From Pseudomonas helleri (GTDB lineage: Bacteria; Pseudomonadota; Gammaproteobacteria; Pseudomonadales; Pseudomonadaceae): 64,000 bases of DNA. The position numbers and the translations under genes were made by a program. Shown in pieces: positions 45,709 through 54,386 of this stretch. The first letter of the stretch is position 1. Every line of letters starts with the position of its first letter. The stretch lies in the NCBI RefSeq assembly GCF_009600315.1, contig NZ_WIWC01000025.1, forward strand, positions 1 to 64,000. Reading direction: 5' to 3'. The notes under the pieces were generated by a model. The model saw only the letters and a list, made by a program, of their open reading frames with translations. It was not told the origin of the DNA and did no database searches.

Positions 45709-47913
45709 ATGGCTTTGGTCAGTGATGTACAACTTGCCTGCTCGCGCTTGGCGGCGCACGGCTGGCACTCACTCCTGCTCCAACATGGCTTGGACATTAC
45801 TGCGGCTGACTTGCAGCAGGAATTGATCAAACCATTGTCCGTTGACCGAACCCTCAAGGGCTTCGAAGACTTTTCTCCCGAAGGGGAGCGCGGTATCGAA
45901 GCCGGCAAGCCTGCAGAGAGTTTGCTGTATCACGCGTTTGCGTCGCCTAACGTGCTGAGCGCCGTGGATGGTAGCCAACTGACGGCGTTCCCTTCAGCCC
46001 TTGAAATTGAGCAGATACTGAATTTCGTCTACGGGATCAACCCGCCCAGCGTGGAGACCTTGAGTGCATACGCGGGGTCAGCACCATTGGCTATAGTCGT
46101 GTTCGCCTATGAGTATCGGCCACGCCCGGAAACTGTCCATAAAACTCAGGCAGACCTGTGTTTCTCCCGCACCGGCGTGGCCCGAACAGGCACCGCACCC
46201 GCTTTGTATGATGCCGCACGGCGTGGCTTTCTGCCCTTTGTAGAGACCGATGCACAGCAGATGCGGGCCATTCCGGCCCGATATGGCGCGTACATTGCCA
46301 TGCAAAAAAAAGGCGATAGCGCAAGCTTCGGTCCCATGAGTTTTCAGTCACCCACTGACGAGAATTTGAGTTTTTGGGTGCCTATCCACAAATTATTCGA
46401 GGGTAAGGAGTGCTTGCTGGGCCTGGACTTGACAGTGCATCTGGAGAACTACCAGATCAATGAGAAAATCCGCCAAGTGCACATGTTGTACAAAGGCACA
46501 GGGTGGCAAGAGCCTGACATTCTGAATGATCCATTTGTTATTACCGAAGGTTTGTGTCATTGGGCTAACTCCACTGACGTGGGTGCTGGACTTCTGGTGC
46601 CCAATGCCAAGGAGCGATTGGTTGAGCTGGCCTACTATCAGGGTCAACCCTTGTCATTTACGATGCCGGCGGGTACGGGTGGGCTCGTGCATGGCCGCCA
46701 TCGACTCCGAGACGACGGCTCTATCGAAGATCTGAATAACGTTGAAGGTGTTGATGCGATCGTTAAAGCAGGCGGCTATCGCACGCTGCACTATCAGGAT
46801 GCAATGGCAGACGGCTGGGTCCTGGCGCGTTGTCCAGCATTGGAGTCATACGGCATGGACAGGGACAGCGTCGCGGCCTATTCGATCATAGGTGCTCCCG
46901 ACTTCTTCCCGCTGTGTGGGCAACGCGAACTGAAGGCGTGGTCAAGTGATCCAGCTGTTTTCCCTTGTCCGACGCCGCCGTGCCCCGAGGTGTGGCACAC
47001 ACGTGTCAATCCATTGTCGGACGTTCGTTTCCCGATCAACCCGACGCTGAAGGGCAATTATTTTGCCGATGATGATCTTGGCGCTACGGCGATTGTCTCC
47101 TTGGCGCGTGTTGAACCAGTCGGTGAACCGGTATTGAACGCTCCTGAAATCGCCTTGGCGCAACGCCAGTCCTGTTTGCCCGACTTCGCCAGTGGCGTGT
47201 TTGGCCCCGGCTGGGAAGTGGGCCGCGGCTTGGTCGATAAACCTTTTGCCAACGTGCTCAATGGTTACATGCTCGCCAGTCCCTTTACAGAAGATGCGCG
47301 GATTTGCGCAGCGTTGGGTTCCTACTGGCCTGGTGTGGCACCTGATTCAACCCGTACATTTGAACCGCGTAAGGTGGCGTCTTCGGTCATTCCTCTGACA
47401 GACGCCGAGATAGGTTTAACGGATGCGCCCTCATGGGACGGCCTCAAAGGTCCTGTTTTGGCTGAATTTGAAGGACGTCAGGTCGTTCAGTACCAAGCCT
47501 ACGAATACAGTGATTACACGTCGGCAGCATTGAATCAACAGCTGTCACTGGCTGTCACGGGGCATACCACTACTCAGCAATATCACCAGCGCGTCCTGGC
47601 CATGCATCGCGCTTATCAAGCGCTGGGAGCAACCGAAAAGGCGGAGAAAAGTCAGTGGTCGGTGCTGTCCTTTCTGATCGTGCAACAGCCTGATGAGCAA
47701 CTGGAGGATGCCGAGCAAGAGGCAGGGCATCGTCTGGAGGGCGAGGTGATGTACATGTTTCTCTACAAGCACGGTTCAATCAGCACGCCAGCGGATGATT
47801 TCAAACGTCGTTATGTGGACATTGATGCGCGAGTGCAAATGTATGTCAGCCAGAGCGCCCTGTTAGTCAAAGAAGACGACTCGCTGTGGCACTTACATGA
47901 TGAATCAATATGA
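45709..47913 (+). CDS. Large LodA-like protein, candidate CTQ quinoprotein
   Basis: 734 aa, no signal peptide, family not firmly recognised. Its partner gene resembles LodB-type flavoproteins, and in its last third FGPGWEVG (498-505) and ICAALGSYWPGVAPD (C533, W540) recall the PG-I-E and C...W-P regions of LodA/GoxA oxidases, where a Cys-Trp crosslink forms cysteine tryptophylquinone. The C-W spacing is seven residues, far shorter than in LodA, so the cofactor may differ or be absent. GAGGA upstream of the ATG at 45709. The 3' end overlaps the flavoprotein gene by 17 bp. Identification is tentative. Confidence 0.6.
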   Translation: MALVSDVQLACSRLAAHGWHSLLLQHGLDITAADLQQELIKPLSVDRTLKGFEDFSPEGERGIEAGKPAESLLYHAFASPNVLSAVDGSQLTAFPSALEIEQILNFVYGINPPSVETLSAYAGSAPLAIVVFAYEYRPRPETVHKTQADLCFSRTGVARTGTAPALYDAARRGFLPFVETDAQQMRAIPARYGAYIAMQKKGDSASFGPMSFQSPTDENLSFWVPIHKLFEGKECLLGLDLTVHLENYQINEKIRQVHMLYKGTGWQEPDILNDPFVITEGLCHWANSTDVGAGLLVPNAKERLVELAYYQGQPLSFTMPAGTGGLVHGRHRLRDDGSIEDLNNVEGVDAIVKAGGYRTLHYQDAMADGWVLARCPALESYGMDRDSVAAYSIIGAPDFFPLCGQRELKAWSSDPAVFPCPTPPCPEVWHTRVNPLSDVRFPINPTLKGNYFADDDLGATAIVSLARVEPVGEPVLNAPEIALAQRQSCLPDFASGVFGPGWEVGRGLVDKPFANVLNGYMLASPFTEDARICAALGSYWPGVAPDSTRTFEPRKVASSVIPLTDAEIGLTDAPSWDGLKGPVLAEFEGRQVVQYQAYEYSDYTSAALNQQLSLAVTGHTTTQQYHQRVLAMHRAYQALGATEKAEKSQWSVLSFLIVQQPDEQLEDAEQEAGHRLEGEVMYMFLYKHGSISTPADDFKRRYVDIDARVQMYVSQSALLVKEDDSLWHLHDESI

Positions 47914-48922
47914 TGTAGTCGTTGTTGGGGCAGGGCCAGCGGGCTGTGCGACTGCTATCGCGTGCGCGCAACGTGGCATGCACGTGGCACTGCTCGAACG
48001 CGATTCGTTCCCGCGACACCGTCCCGGCGAAACCTTGCATCCGGCCATTGAGCCGCTGCTCGGCCAGCTGGGGATGCAGCACGAACTGAGCAAACTCTCT
48101 TGTTTACGGCATTCAGGGCACTGGGTGCATTGGGACGCAGCGCCGCGCTTTGTCGCCTTCGGTGGTGATGCCGCTGGCCCTTGGCGAGGCTTCCAGATTG
48201 AGCGAGCAGTTTTAGATGCTCGACTCATGAACAGAGCACGGGCTTTGGGGGTACAGATTATCCAGCCTTGTGCCAGTCCAACGATCATTCATCAAGGCAA
48301 CCGGGTCGTCGGAGTCAGCGTAGGGCCAGAACGGTTTCTGACAGCCTGTGTTGTCGATGCATCGGGAGGGCACAGATGGCTCAGTCGACTATGGCCGATC
48401 CAGTGGCAAGCCTTTTCACCGCGACTGATTGCTCGCTACGGTTATTACCAGAGCGAGTTCGAACGGGTCCATGACACGCCACGGCTTATTGCGGTCAATG
48501 ATGGTTGGCAATGGATCGCTCGCGTCGACGCTCACCACCTACACTGGACAACCCTGAATTTTGACGCAAACAGCAGGCCTATAGCCGCGGCGCCCGATAC
48601 GCTCAAGCACTTGACGCCGGTTGGCCCGGTGCGCGGTGCAGATGTGTCCTGGCGCCTGTCCAAGGCTCCCATGGGGCCCGGCTACATACTGGTCGGTGAT
48701 GCTGCGGCGATAGCGGATCCCGCATCGTCCCACGGCGTGCTTAAAGCGCTGATGTCCGGCATGCAAGCGGCCCAGGCCATTGCCGACTGCCTGGCCTGGC
48801 CTCGTGGCGAGCACGTTGTGCACCAGCATTTCAACGCCTGGTTGCACAATCAGTTCAATGCGGACATTGATGCGCTGCGTCAGTTCTACCGCGTGCATCC
48901 TTGCCCGCCGATGTGGGTCTGA
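47897..48922 (+). CDS. LodB-like FAD-dependent maturase/monooxygenase
   Basis: 341 aa. FAD GxGxxG in VVVGAGPAGCATAIA, then FPRHRPGETLHPAIEPLLGQLG, the pattern typical of LodB/GoxB and QhpG-type flavoproteins that hydroxylate a tryptophan during tryptophylquinone formation. C-terminal GDAAAIADPASSHGVLKAL binds FAD. Two tandem ATGs (47897, 47900) overlap the end of the preceding gene with no clear ribosome site, indicating translational coupling. A halogenase-like or geranylgeranyl-reductase-like role is the alternative, but the coupling argues for acting on the partner protein. Confidence 0.75.
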   Translation: MMNQYDVVVVGAGPAGCATAIACAQRGMHVALLERDSFPRHRPGETLHPAIEPLLGQLGMQHELSKLSCLRHSGHWVHWDAAPRFVAFGGDAAGPWRGFQIERAVLDARLMNRARALGVQIIQPCASPTIIHQGNRVVGVSVGPERFLTACVVDASGGHRWLSRLWPIQWQAFSPRLIARYGYYQSEFERVHDTPRLIAVNDGWQWIARVDAHHLHWTTLNFDANSRPIAAAPDTLKHLTPVGPVRGADVSWRLSKAPMGPGYILVGDAAAIADPASSHGVLKALMSGMQAAQAIADCLAWPRGEHVVHQHFNAWLHNQFNADIDALRQFYRVHPCPPMWV

Positions 48923-48950
48923 TCAATGGCGTCAGTCACTGGACGGGCCT

Positions 48951-50846
48951 TTACACCGCCGGGCGGGTGTGGGGCTTGATCTGCGGGCTGGCGTATTGCG
49001 GTTTGAGCGCGCCCTGATTGTCGAGCAACCAGGCATCCATCACTTTACGCACCACTGGGCCCGCCACCCGGCCTCCCGCTTCGCCGTTTTCAATCATCAC
49101 CGAAATCACGATCTGCGGGTCTTCTGCCGGGGCAAAGCCAACAAACAGGGCGTTGTCGCGATTACGCTCGGCAGTCTTGAGCCGGTTGTAACGTTCGCCT
49201 TGTTTGATTGCCACCACCTGCGCCGTACCACTCTTACCGGCGATGCGGTATTGCGCACCCGTGGCAGAGGCTCTGGCAATACCGCGCGGGTCATGCATCA
49301 CCAACTGCATGGCATGGTTGACCTGATCCCATTCCTTGGGATCGTGCAGCACGATATTGGCGATCGGGTGTTCGTCTACCGGGGGCGTGCCGTCAATGGT
49401 TCTGGCCAAATGCGGTCGATTCCACACGCCTTTGTTGGCGATCAATGCGGTGGCCTGCGCCAGTTGCAAGGGCGTGACCTGCATGTAGCCCTGACCAATG
49501 CCCAGAATCACCGTTTCACCGGGGAACCAGGCCTGACGGCGGGTGCTGCGCTTCCAGTCACGTGAGGGCATCAAGCCGGATGACTCCTCGAACATGTCCA
49601 GCGAGACTTTTTGCCCGACGCCAAACATCGACATGTAATCGTGCATGCGATCAATGCCCAGTTTTGAGGCCAGGTCATAAAAGTAGGTGTCATTGGAACG
49701 CATGATGGCGGCGTTCAGGTCGACCCAGCCGTCGCCGCTGTGGTTCCAGTTGCGGTATTTGTGATCAACGTTGGGCAATTGGAAGTAGCCGGGGTCGAAC
49801 ACCCGCGTCGAGGCGGAAATAACGCCGCTGTCGAGACCGGCAATCGCCACTTCCGGCTTGATGGTCGAGCCGGGTGCATACAGGCCGCGTAAAGCCCGGT
49901 TAAACAGCGGTTTATCGAGAGAATCGCGCAGCCCCGAATAGTCCTTGGAGCTGATGCCGGTCACAAACAGGTTGGGGTCAAAGCTGGGCTTGCTGACCAT
50001 CGCCAGCACTTCACCGGTTTTGGGGTCCAGCGCGATGATTGAACCGCGACGATCGCCCAGGGCTTCTTCGGCGGCTTCTTGCAGTTTGATGTCGAGGCTG
50101 AGCACGATATTTTTACCGGCCACGGCGTCCGTGTGGCGTAGCACGCGCATCACGCGGCCTTGTGCATTGGTCTCGACTTCTTCAAAACCGACCGTGCCGT
50201 GCAATTGCGGTTCGTAAAAACGCTCGATGCCGGTTTTACCAATCGACTGGGTGCCCCGGTATTGCGTCGGGTCGAGTTGTTTGGCTTCTTTTTCGTTGAT
50301 TCGCCCGACGTACCCCACGGAATGGGCGAAATGATCACCCTGCGGGTAATGGCGGACAAATTGGGCGTCCACATCAATGCCCGGCAGGCGGTATTGATTA
50401 ACCGCCAGCAGGGCAATTTGCTCTTCGCTCAATTCGTACAGCAGGGTCGACGGGTCAAAAGGATGGCGCGCCTGCTTCATGGCTTTGGCGAACACGGCCC
50501 GGTCTTCTTCGGGCAAGTGCAGAATACTGATCACCGAGTCCAGCACTTTGGCGGTATCGCCCGCCCGCTCGCGGGTGATGGTCATGTTGAAGCTGGGCTG
50601 ATTATCGGCCAGCAACACGCCATTGCGATCATAGATAAACCCGCGTTCCGGCGGGATGGGCAGCACGTGTACCCGGTTGTTCTCGGACACCGTTGAGTTG
50701 TAGGCGAACTCGGTTACTTGCAGAAAGTACATGCGCCCGACCAGCGCACAACTGATGGCCAGCACCAGCGCGGCGCAGGCGATCAGCCTTTTGTTGACCA
50801 GCCGCTTTTCGGAGTCGTGATCTTTTAGAGGGATCGGCTCGGGCAT
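48951..50846 (-). CDS. mrdA: Penicillin-binding protein 2 (MrdA) paralogue
   Basis: 631 aa, class B transpeptidase for peptidoglycan elongation. Membrane anchor at about 20-40, then the dimerisation domain with RGFIYDRNGVLLADN. Catalytic S327-T-I-K330, second motif S384-N-D386, third KSGTAQVV near the C-terminus. All residues needed for activity are present. It stands alone without rodA, rlpA or dacA, unlike the usual mrdA locus, so a second PBP2 is likely. No ribosome site is obvious upstream of the ATG. Confidence 0.88.
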   Translation of the reverse strand: MPEPIPLKDHDSEKRLVNKRLIACAALVLAISCALVGRMYFLQVTEFAYNSTVSENNRVHVLPIPPERGFIYDRNGVLLADNQPSFNMTITRERAGDTAKVLDSVISILHLPEEDRAVFAKAMKQARHPFDPSTLLYELSEEQIALLAVNQYRLPGIDVDAQFVRHYPQGDHFAHSVGYVGRINEKEAKQLDPTQYRGTQSIGKTGIERFYEPQLHGTVGFEEVETNAQGRVMRVLRHTDAVAGKNIVLSLDIKLQEAAEEALGDRRGSIIALDPKTGEVLAMVSKPSFDPNLFVTGISSKDYSGLRDSLDKPLFNRALRGLYAPGSTIKPEVAIAGLDSGVISASTRVFDPGYFQLPNVDHKYRNWNHSGDGWVDLNAAIMRSNDTYFYDLASKLGIDRMHDYMSMFGVGQKVSLDMFEESSGLMPSRDWKRSTRRQAWFPGETVILGIGQGYMQVTPLQLAQATALIANKGVWNRPHLARTIDGTPPVDEHPIANIVLHDPKEWDQVNHAMQLVMHDPRGIARASATGAQYRIAGKSGTAQVVAIKQGERYNRLKTAERNRDNALFVGFAPAEDPQIVISVMIENGEAGGRVAGPVVRKVMDAWLLDNQGALKPQYASPQIKPHTRPAV

Positions 50847-51036
50847 ATCAGGGGTGTCTCACGTCAGAAAACTGAAAGCAGCAGCCCGCAGATCGTTAGC
50901 GGGCTACGAAAGTCGGCGCACACCTTACCAAGAAGGCCGAGGGCGAGTCAGATTATTGGTCGCGTGCAAGATGAAAGCCGACAGGCTGCCGAGGTGTAAA
51001 CTCGCGTCTTTTTTAAATTGAATGGACAGGACCTGC

Positions 51037-51960
51037 ATGTTGCCCTTGATCGATTGGCAGCCACGCGCCGCGCTGCAACGCTTGCACTTTGACTGGTTGC
51101 AACGGGCCGGTGTCGAGGTGGCGGTGTTGCGTCTTGATCAGATTGACCCGCTGATCAGTGGCAACAAGTGGTTCAAGCTCACCGAACACCTGTTGGCCGC
51201 GCACGCGTGCGGTGCGCAGGGGCTGATCAGTCTGGGCGGGGCGCACTCCAACCATTTGCATGCCTTGGCCGCTGCGGGCAAGCGTTTTGGCTTCCCCACC
51301 GTTGGCCTCTTACGTGGCCATGCCCAACACACCCCGACCACCCGCGACCTCGAACGTTTCGGCATGCAGTTGCACTGGCTAGGGTTTGCCGGTTACCGGG
51401 CGCGGCATGAGGCTGGTTTCTGGCAACCGTGGCACGCGCGCTACCCGGCGTTTCATCCCGTCCCGGAAGGGGGCGGCGGGCTGGCCGGTGCGCTGGGCTG
51501 CAAGACGCTGGTCGGACAGGTGCGGGAGCAGTTGGGTGACGTGGGCTGGGACGATTATGACGGTTGGTGGCTGGCCGCCGGAACCGGCACCACGCTGGCC
51601 GGTTTGCTGTTGGCTGAAGCGCCACAGCGCACGGTGTATGGCGCGCTGGCCGTGCCCGAGGATCATGGTGTGGCGCCGCAGGTGGACGCAATTTTGCAGG
51701 CGGCCGGGCACTCGCAAAGCACCCTTGAACTGATCGACGCCAGTCGCGGTGGCTTTGCCCGAGTGGATGACACATTAATGGGGTTTATCCATGACAGCGA
51801 AACCGCCAGCGGGCTGCTGCTGGAGCCGCTGTATACCGGCAAAGCGCTATTGGCTCTCAAACAAGCGGTAGAAGCCGGGCGCTTCGCCACAGGTCAGCGT
51901 CTGGTGTTCGTTCACACCGGAGGGTTGCAAGGCCGCCGGGGGTTTGAAAGCGAGGCTTGA
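51037..51960 (+). CDS. D-cysteine desulfhydrase / ACC deaminase-like PLP enzyme
   Basis: 307 aa, fold-type II PLP enzyme. The Schiff-base Lys is in SGNKWFKL (residues 41-48), followed by SLGGAHSNHLHALA and a C-terminal FVHTGGLQG that binds the phosphate. It is shorter and more divergent than true ACC deaminases, so D-cysteine desulfhydrase or a related beta-elimination activity is the safer call. The ATG at 51037 has GGACAGGA upstream; 51022 is an alternative. Confidence 0.8.
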   Translation: MLPLIDWQPRAALQRLHFDWLQRAGVEVAVLRLDQIDPLISGNKWFKLTEHLLAAHACGAQGLISLGGAHSNHLHALAAAGKRFGFPTVGLLRGHAQHTPTTRDLERFGMQLHWLGFAGYRARHEAGFWQPWHARYPAFHPVPEGGGGLAGALGCKTLVGQVREQLGDVGWDDYDGWWLAAGTGTTLAGLLLAEAPQRTVYGALAVPEDHGVAPQVDAILQAAGHSQSTLELIDASRGGFARVDDTLMGFIHDSETASGLLLEPLYTGKALLALKQAVEAGRFATGQRLVFVHTGGLQGRRGFESEA

Positions 51961-51984
51961 TGAGCTTCGCTGGCGGTCGTTCGT

Positions 51985-51999
51985 CAGACATTTTGTCTG
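51985..51999. repeat. Inverted repeat CAGACA-TTT-TGTCTG
   Basis: A perfect 6-bp inverted repeat with a 3-bp loop, 25 bp past the PLP-enzyme stop. Could be a weak terminator or part of the toxin-antitoxin control region. Confidence 0.5.
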
Positions 52000-52027
52000 G
52001 GATCGACACACTTGTGGTGAGCAATGA

Positions 52028-52041
52028 TTAATCATGATTAA
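52028..52041. promoter_or_regulatory. Palindrome upstream of the antitoxin, candidate operator
   Basis: TTAATCATGATTAA, a perfect 14-bp palindrome 57 bp before the antitoxin start. Ribbon-helix-helix antitoxins bind such symmetric AT-rich sites to repress their own operon, so this is the likely autoregulatory site. Confidence 0.6.
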
Positions 52042-52098
52042 CTGCGATTCAATAAGCCCTCGTGGCGAAAGCAATCCTGCCTCAGGAGTGAACTCATC

Positions 52099-52371
52099 AT
52101 GGTAACTGCAACAAAAACCCGATCTGTAACGGCCCACGTACCTGTAGAGCTTGCTGAAAAAGTAGACGTGATGGCTGAGCGTTTGGAGCGATCCAAAAAC
52201 TGGATCGTCAAACAAGCGCTGACCGCCTGGATCGAGCAAGAGGAAGAACGCAATCGTTTGACTCGTGAAGCGCTGGACGATGTGGATGCAGGCCGTGTTA
52301 TTGATCATCAGGCCGTTCAGGCGTGGGCCGACAGCCTGAGCACTGACACACCACTGCCGGTGCCTCGCTGA
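52099..52371 (+). CDS. Ribbon-helix-helix antitoxin (CopG/ParD-like)
   Basis: 90 aa. An N-terminal RHH domain (TRSVTAHVPVELAEKVDVMAERLERSKNWIVKQAL) binds DNA, and an acidic C-terminal tail after residue 50 should wrap the toxin. It neutralises the ParE-like toxin encoded next; stop and start overlap as TGATG. A symmetric operator lies upstream. Confidence 0.88.
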   Translation: MVTATKTRSVTAHVPVELAEKVDVMAERLERSKNWIVKQALTAWIEQEEERNRLTREALDDVDAGRVIDHQAVQAWADSLSTDTPLPVPR

Positions 52372-52646
52372 TGGAATTGAAGTGGACAGACCAAGGGCTG
52401 CGCGACCTCAGCCGGCTTTACGATTTCCTCTCTACGGTGCATCAACCCGCTGCTGCACGCACGGTGCAGCAGCTCACGACGGCCCCCACCAGCCTTCTTG
52501 CAAACCCGCGTATCGGTGAGCGACTGGAAGAGTTTGAACCGCGAGACGTGCGCCGACTATTGGTTGGCAATTACGAGATGCGCTATGAAATTGTGAACTC
52601 CACGCTCTATCTATTGCGCGTGTGGCATACCCGTGAAAATCGTTGA
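52371..52646 (+). CDS. RelE/ParE-family toxin
   Basis: 91 aa, RelE/ParE fold. LKWTDQGLRDLSRLYDFL helix at the N-terminus, NPRIGERLEEF, then the VRRLLVGNYEMRYEIV core sheet ending LYLLRVWHTRENR. The residue pattern fits ParE-type gyrase toxins better than RelE mRNA nucleases, because the catalytic Lys/Arg triad of RelE is not evident. Translationally coupled to the antitoxin. Confidence 0.87.
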   Translation: MELKWTDQGLRDLSRLYDFLSTVHQPAAARTVQQLTTAPTSLLANPRIGERLEEFEPRDVRRLLVGNYEMRYEIVNSTLYLLRVWHTRENR

Positions 52647-52655
52647 TCCCGTCAC

Positions 52656-52943
52656 CTACAACGTTGCGCACATCTCCACATCTGCCTGTGTGTTCACTTC
52701 TGTTTCTATACCCAATCGGTACTTGCAGTAGTCCATGATCTTCTGCCGTCGATCATCGCTCAATGTTTCTATTCGCCGGTAGTCTCCGTCATTGGCATGA
52801 ATGTTGAAAAACTTAACCCTTAATGTAGGCGTCTTTTTCACAAAGAAAAGGGTGTGCGTTTCATGCTCTGAGTGTTGCTCGTAATAGCCAATATTTAGAA
52901 TCGCCAGTAAGGCAAGTAGCCCCGCCAATATGAAATACTTCAT
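52656..52943 (-). CDS. Small signal/anchor protein, tandem paralogue A
   Basis: 95 aa, family not recognised. A hydrophobic N-terminus (FILAGLLALLAILNIGYY, residues 4-21) is a signal peptide or membrane anchor. The rest shares VKFFNIHANDG, a YRRIETLSDD-type helix and DYCKYRLGIETE with the next gene. Two Cys, one in the DYC motif and one near the end, could form a disulfide. It lies 10 nt from the toxin stop on the other strand. Confidence 0.7.
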   Translation of the reverse strand: MKYFILAGLLALLAILNIGYYEQHSEHETHTLFFVKKTPTLRVKFFNIHANDGDYRRIETLSDDRRQKIMDYCKYRLGIETEVNTQADVEMCATL

Positions 52944-53097
52944 TCAGTGACTGCCCGAGGGGATGGCAGTAACTGTGTATGCGTACGAATATTTCTCACC
53001 AGTTCCATCCCGATGTTTTCAGGACAAATTTGCCATCGTTATCCTGATCTTGATCATTCTGGTGCCCGCCAATACTGTTGAGTTTGTTGTGATTAAT

Positions 53098-53385
53098 CTA
53101 TTTCTGTCTACACCTCTCAATGTCGTTCTGTGTTTTCAGTTCAGTGTTAATACCAAGTCGGTACCTACAGTAGTCAATGATCCACATTCGTTCTTTGTCT
53201 GTGAGACGTTCAACTTGCCTGATTTCGCCATCATTGGCGTGTATGTTGAAAAATTTTAGTTGAAATGTCGGGTATCTTTTGATGAACAAAATAGTCTCAA
53301 TATCGCCATCTTCAAGGGCTTGATAGTAGCCTGTGTAGATCACAGCCAACACCGCCAACGCTAAAGCAGCCAATAGCTTCTTCAT
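53098..53385 (-). CDS. Small signal/anchor protein, tandem paralogue B
   Basis: 95 aa, the same length as paralogue A and about half identical by eye. LLAALALAVLAVIYTGYY anchor, LKFFNIHANDGE and DYCRYRLGIN. Two Cys at equivalent places. No homologous family comes to mind. The 154 bp between the copies contains no further gene. A recent duplication kept under selection is the simplest reading. Confidence 0.7.
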   Translation of the reverse strand: MKKLLAALALAVLAVIYTGYYQALEDGDIETILFIKRYPTFQLKFFNIHANDGEIRQVERLTDKERMWIIDYCRYRLGINTELKTQNDIERCRQK

Positions 53386-53692
53386 ACAACTTGCGACGCT
53401 GGTGGAGGTAGCAGCAAGTTATCCAGCGTTCGTAGAAACTCTGGGGAGACTTCATTGGTATACAACAGGGGTATTGATGCATTCATGGGTATGATCCGGA
53501 TCTTTGGGTGCTTTGGACTACTTTCCAATTGTCACTGGCGCGAGTGTGCTGTTCCTTGAGCACATCGAGTTGATGGCAATGAGTGAAAGGGTTTAATTAG
53601 CAGGCAGCACCCTGAATCTGCTGGCATCAGTAGTAAATAGGAATTTTCTGAAAATAATTTAATTCCGCCACTTCATGCCCGTTTGCCAGTGT
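53386..53692. other. Gene-free stretch
   Basis: 307 bp of moderate AT content between the small paralogues and the truncated regulator. It should hold the promoter of paralogue B. No palindrome, repeat, RNA gene or terminator stands out. Confidence 0.5.
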
Positions 53693-54127
53693 TCACGTAC
53701 TTTCCCGCTCAATCACCTGACATTCCAGCAGGTTCAGCCGCTGCACATCGTCCTCCAGTGGCAAAACCCCCAAACTTTCCAGCACCCGAGTTGCCGCCAA
53801 TACCCCGATTTCCAGTGCGGGCGGTTTGAGGGTGCTTAGGCTCGGCAGCAACAGTTCGGCAAATGGATAATCACCTAAACCCAGCACTGCACAGGCTTGG
53901 GGAATCTTCAGCCCTGCGCGCTGCCCGGCGAGTAATCCGCCCGCCGCGAGGTTGTCGTTGGCAAAGATGATTGCATCCGGTGGGGCAGGGGCCTGCATCA
54001 GCGTTTGCATGGCCTGTTTGCCGGCTTCAAAGGGCGCAAGCCCCTCCTGTGGCGTAAACACCCACGGCTCCAAGCCCAATTCGCCAACGCCGTTGAGGTA
54101 GCCATCGCGGCGCTCCGTACGCTGAAA
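53693..54127 (-). pseudogene. Truncated LacI/GalR-family regulator
   Basis: Only the C-terminal effector domain is left. It opens TERRDGYLNGVGELGLEPWVFTP and ends with the IPQACAVLGLGDYPFAELLLPSLSTL helix-strand pattern typical of LacI proteins. An in-frame stop lies just upstream of the homologous region, and the HTH and half of the core are missing. The sequence at 54128-54386 is unrelated, so a deletion or replacement removed the 5' half. A 128-aa product from a TTG at 54079 is possible but unlikely to be functional. Confidence 0.75.
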
Positions 54128-54386
54128 TCACCTGTGTTGCTGTTCACTACAAGGCTGTTCGTCGATAGCGTTTCTTATGGCGCGCCAGTTTTTTGGAAAA
54201 ACCTTGTAGGGCTTCACGATTTTAAATGGCCTGCGCACGAAACTAATTGCCCCGGGCATGCCTCCATTACTTACGACCCTCACCGACAACACCGGACGTA
54301 AGTGTGGTTTGACCTGACGTAGCCGCCATTGGGGTGTTTACGTGTAACCGCTCTGTACGTGTCTCCCTTAGCCAAAGGTGACCCTG

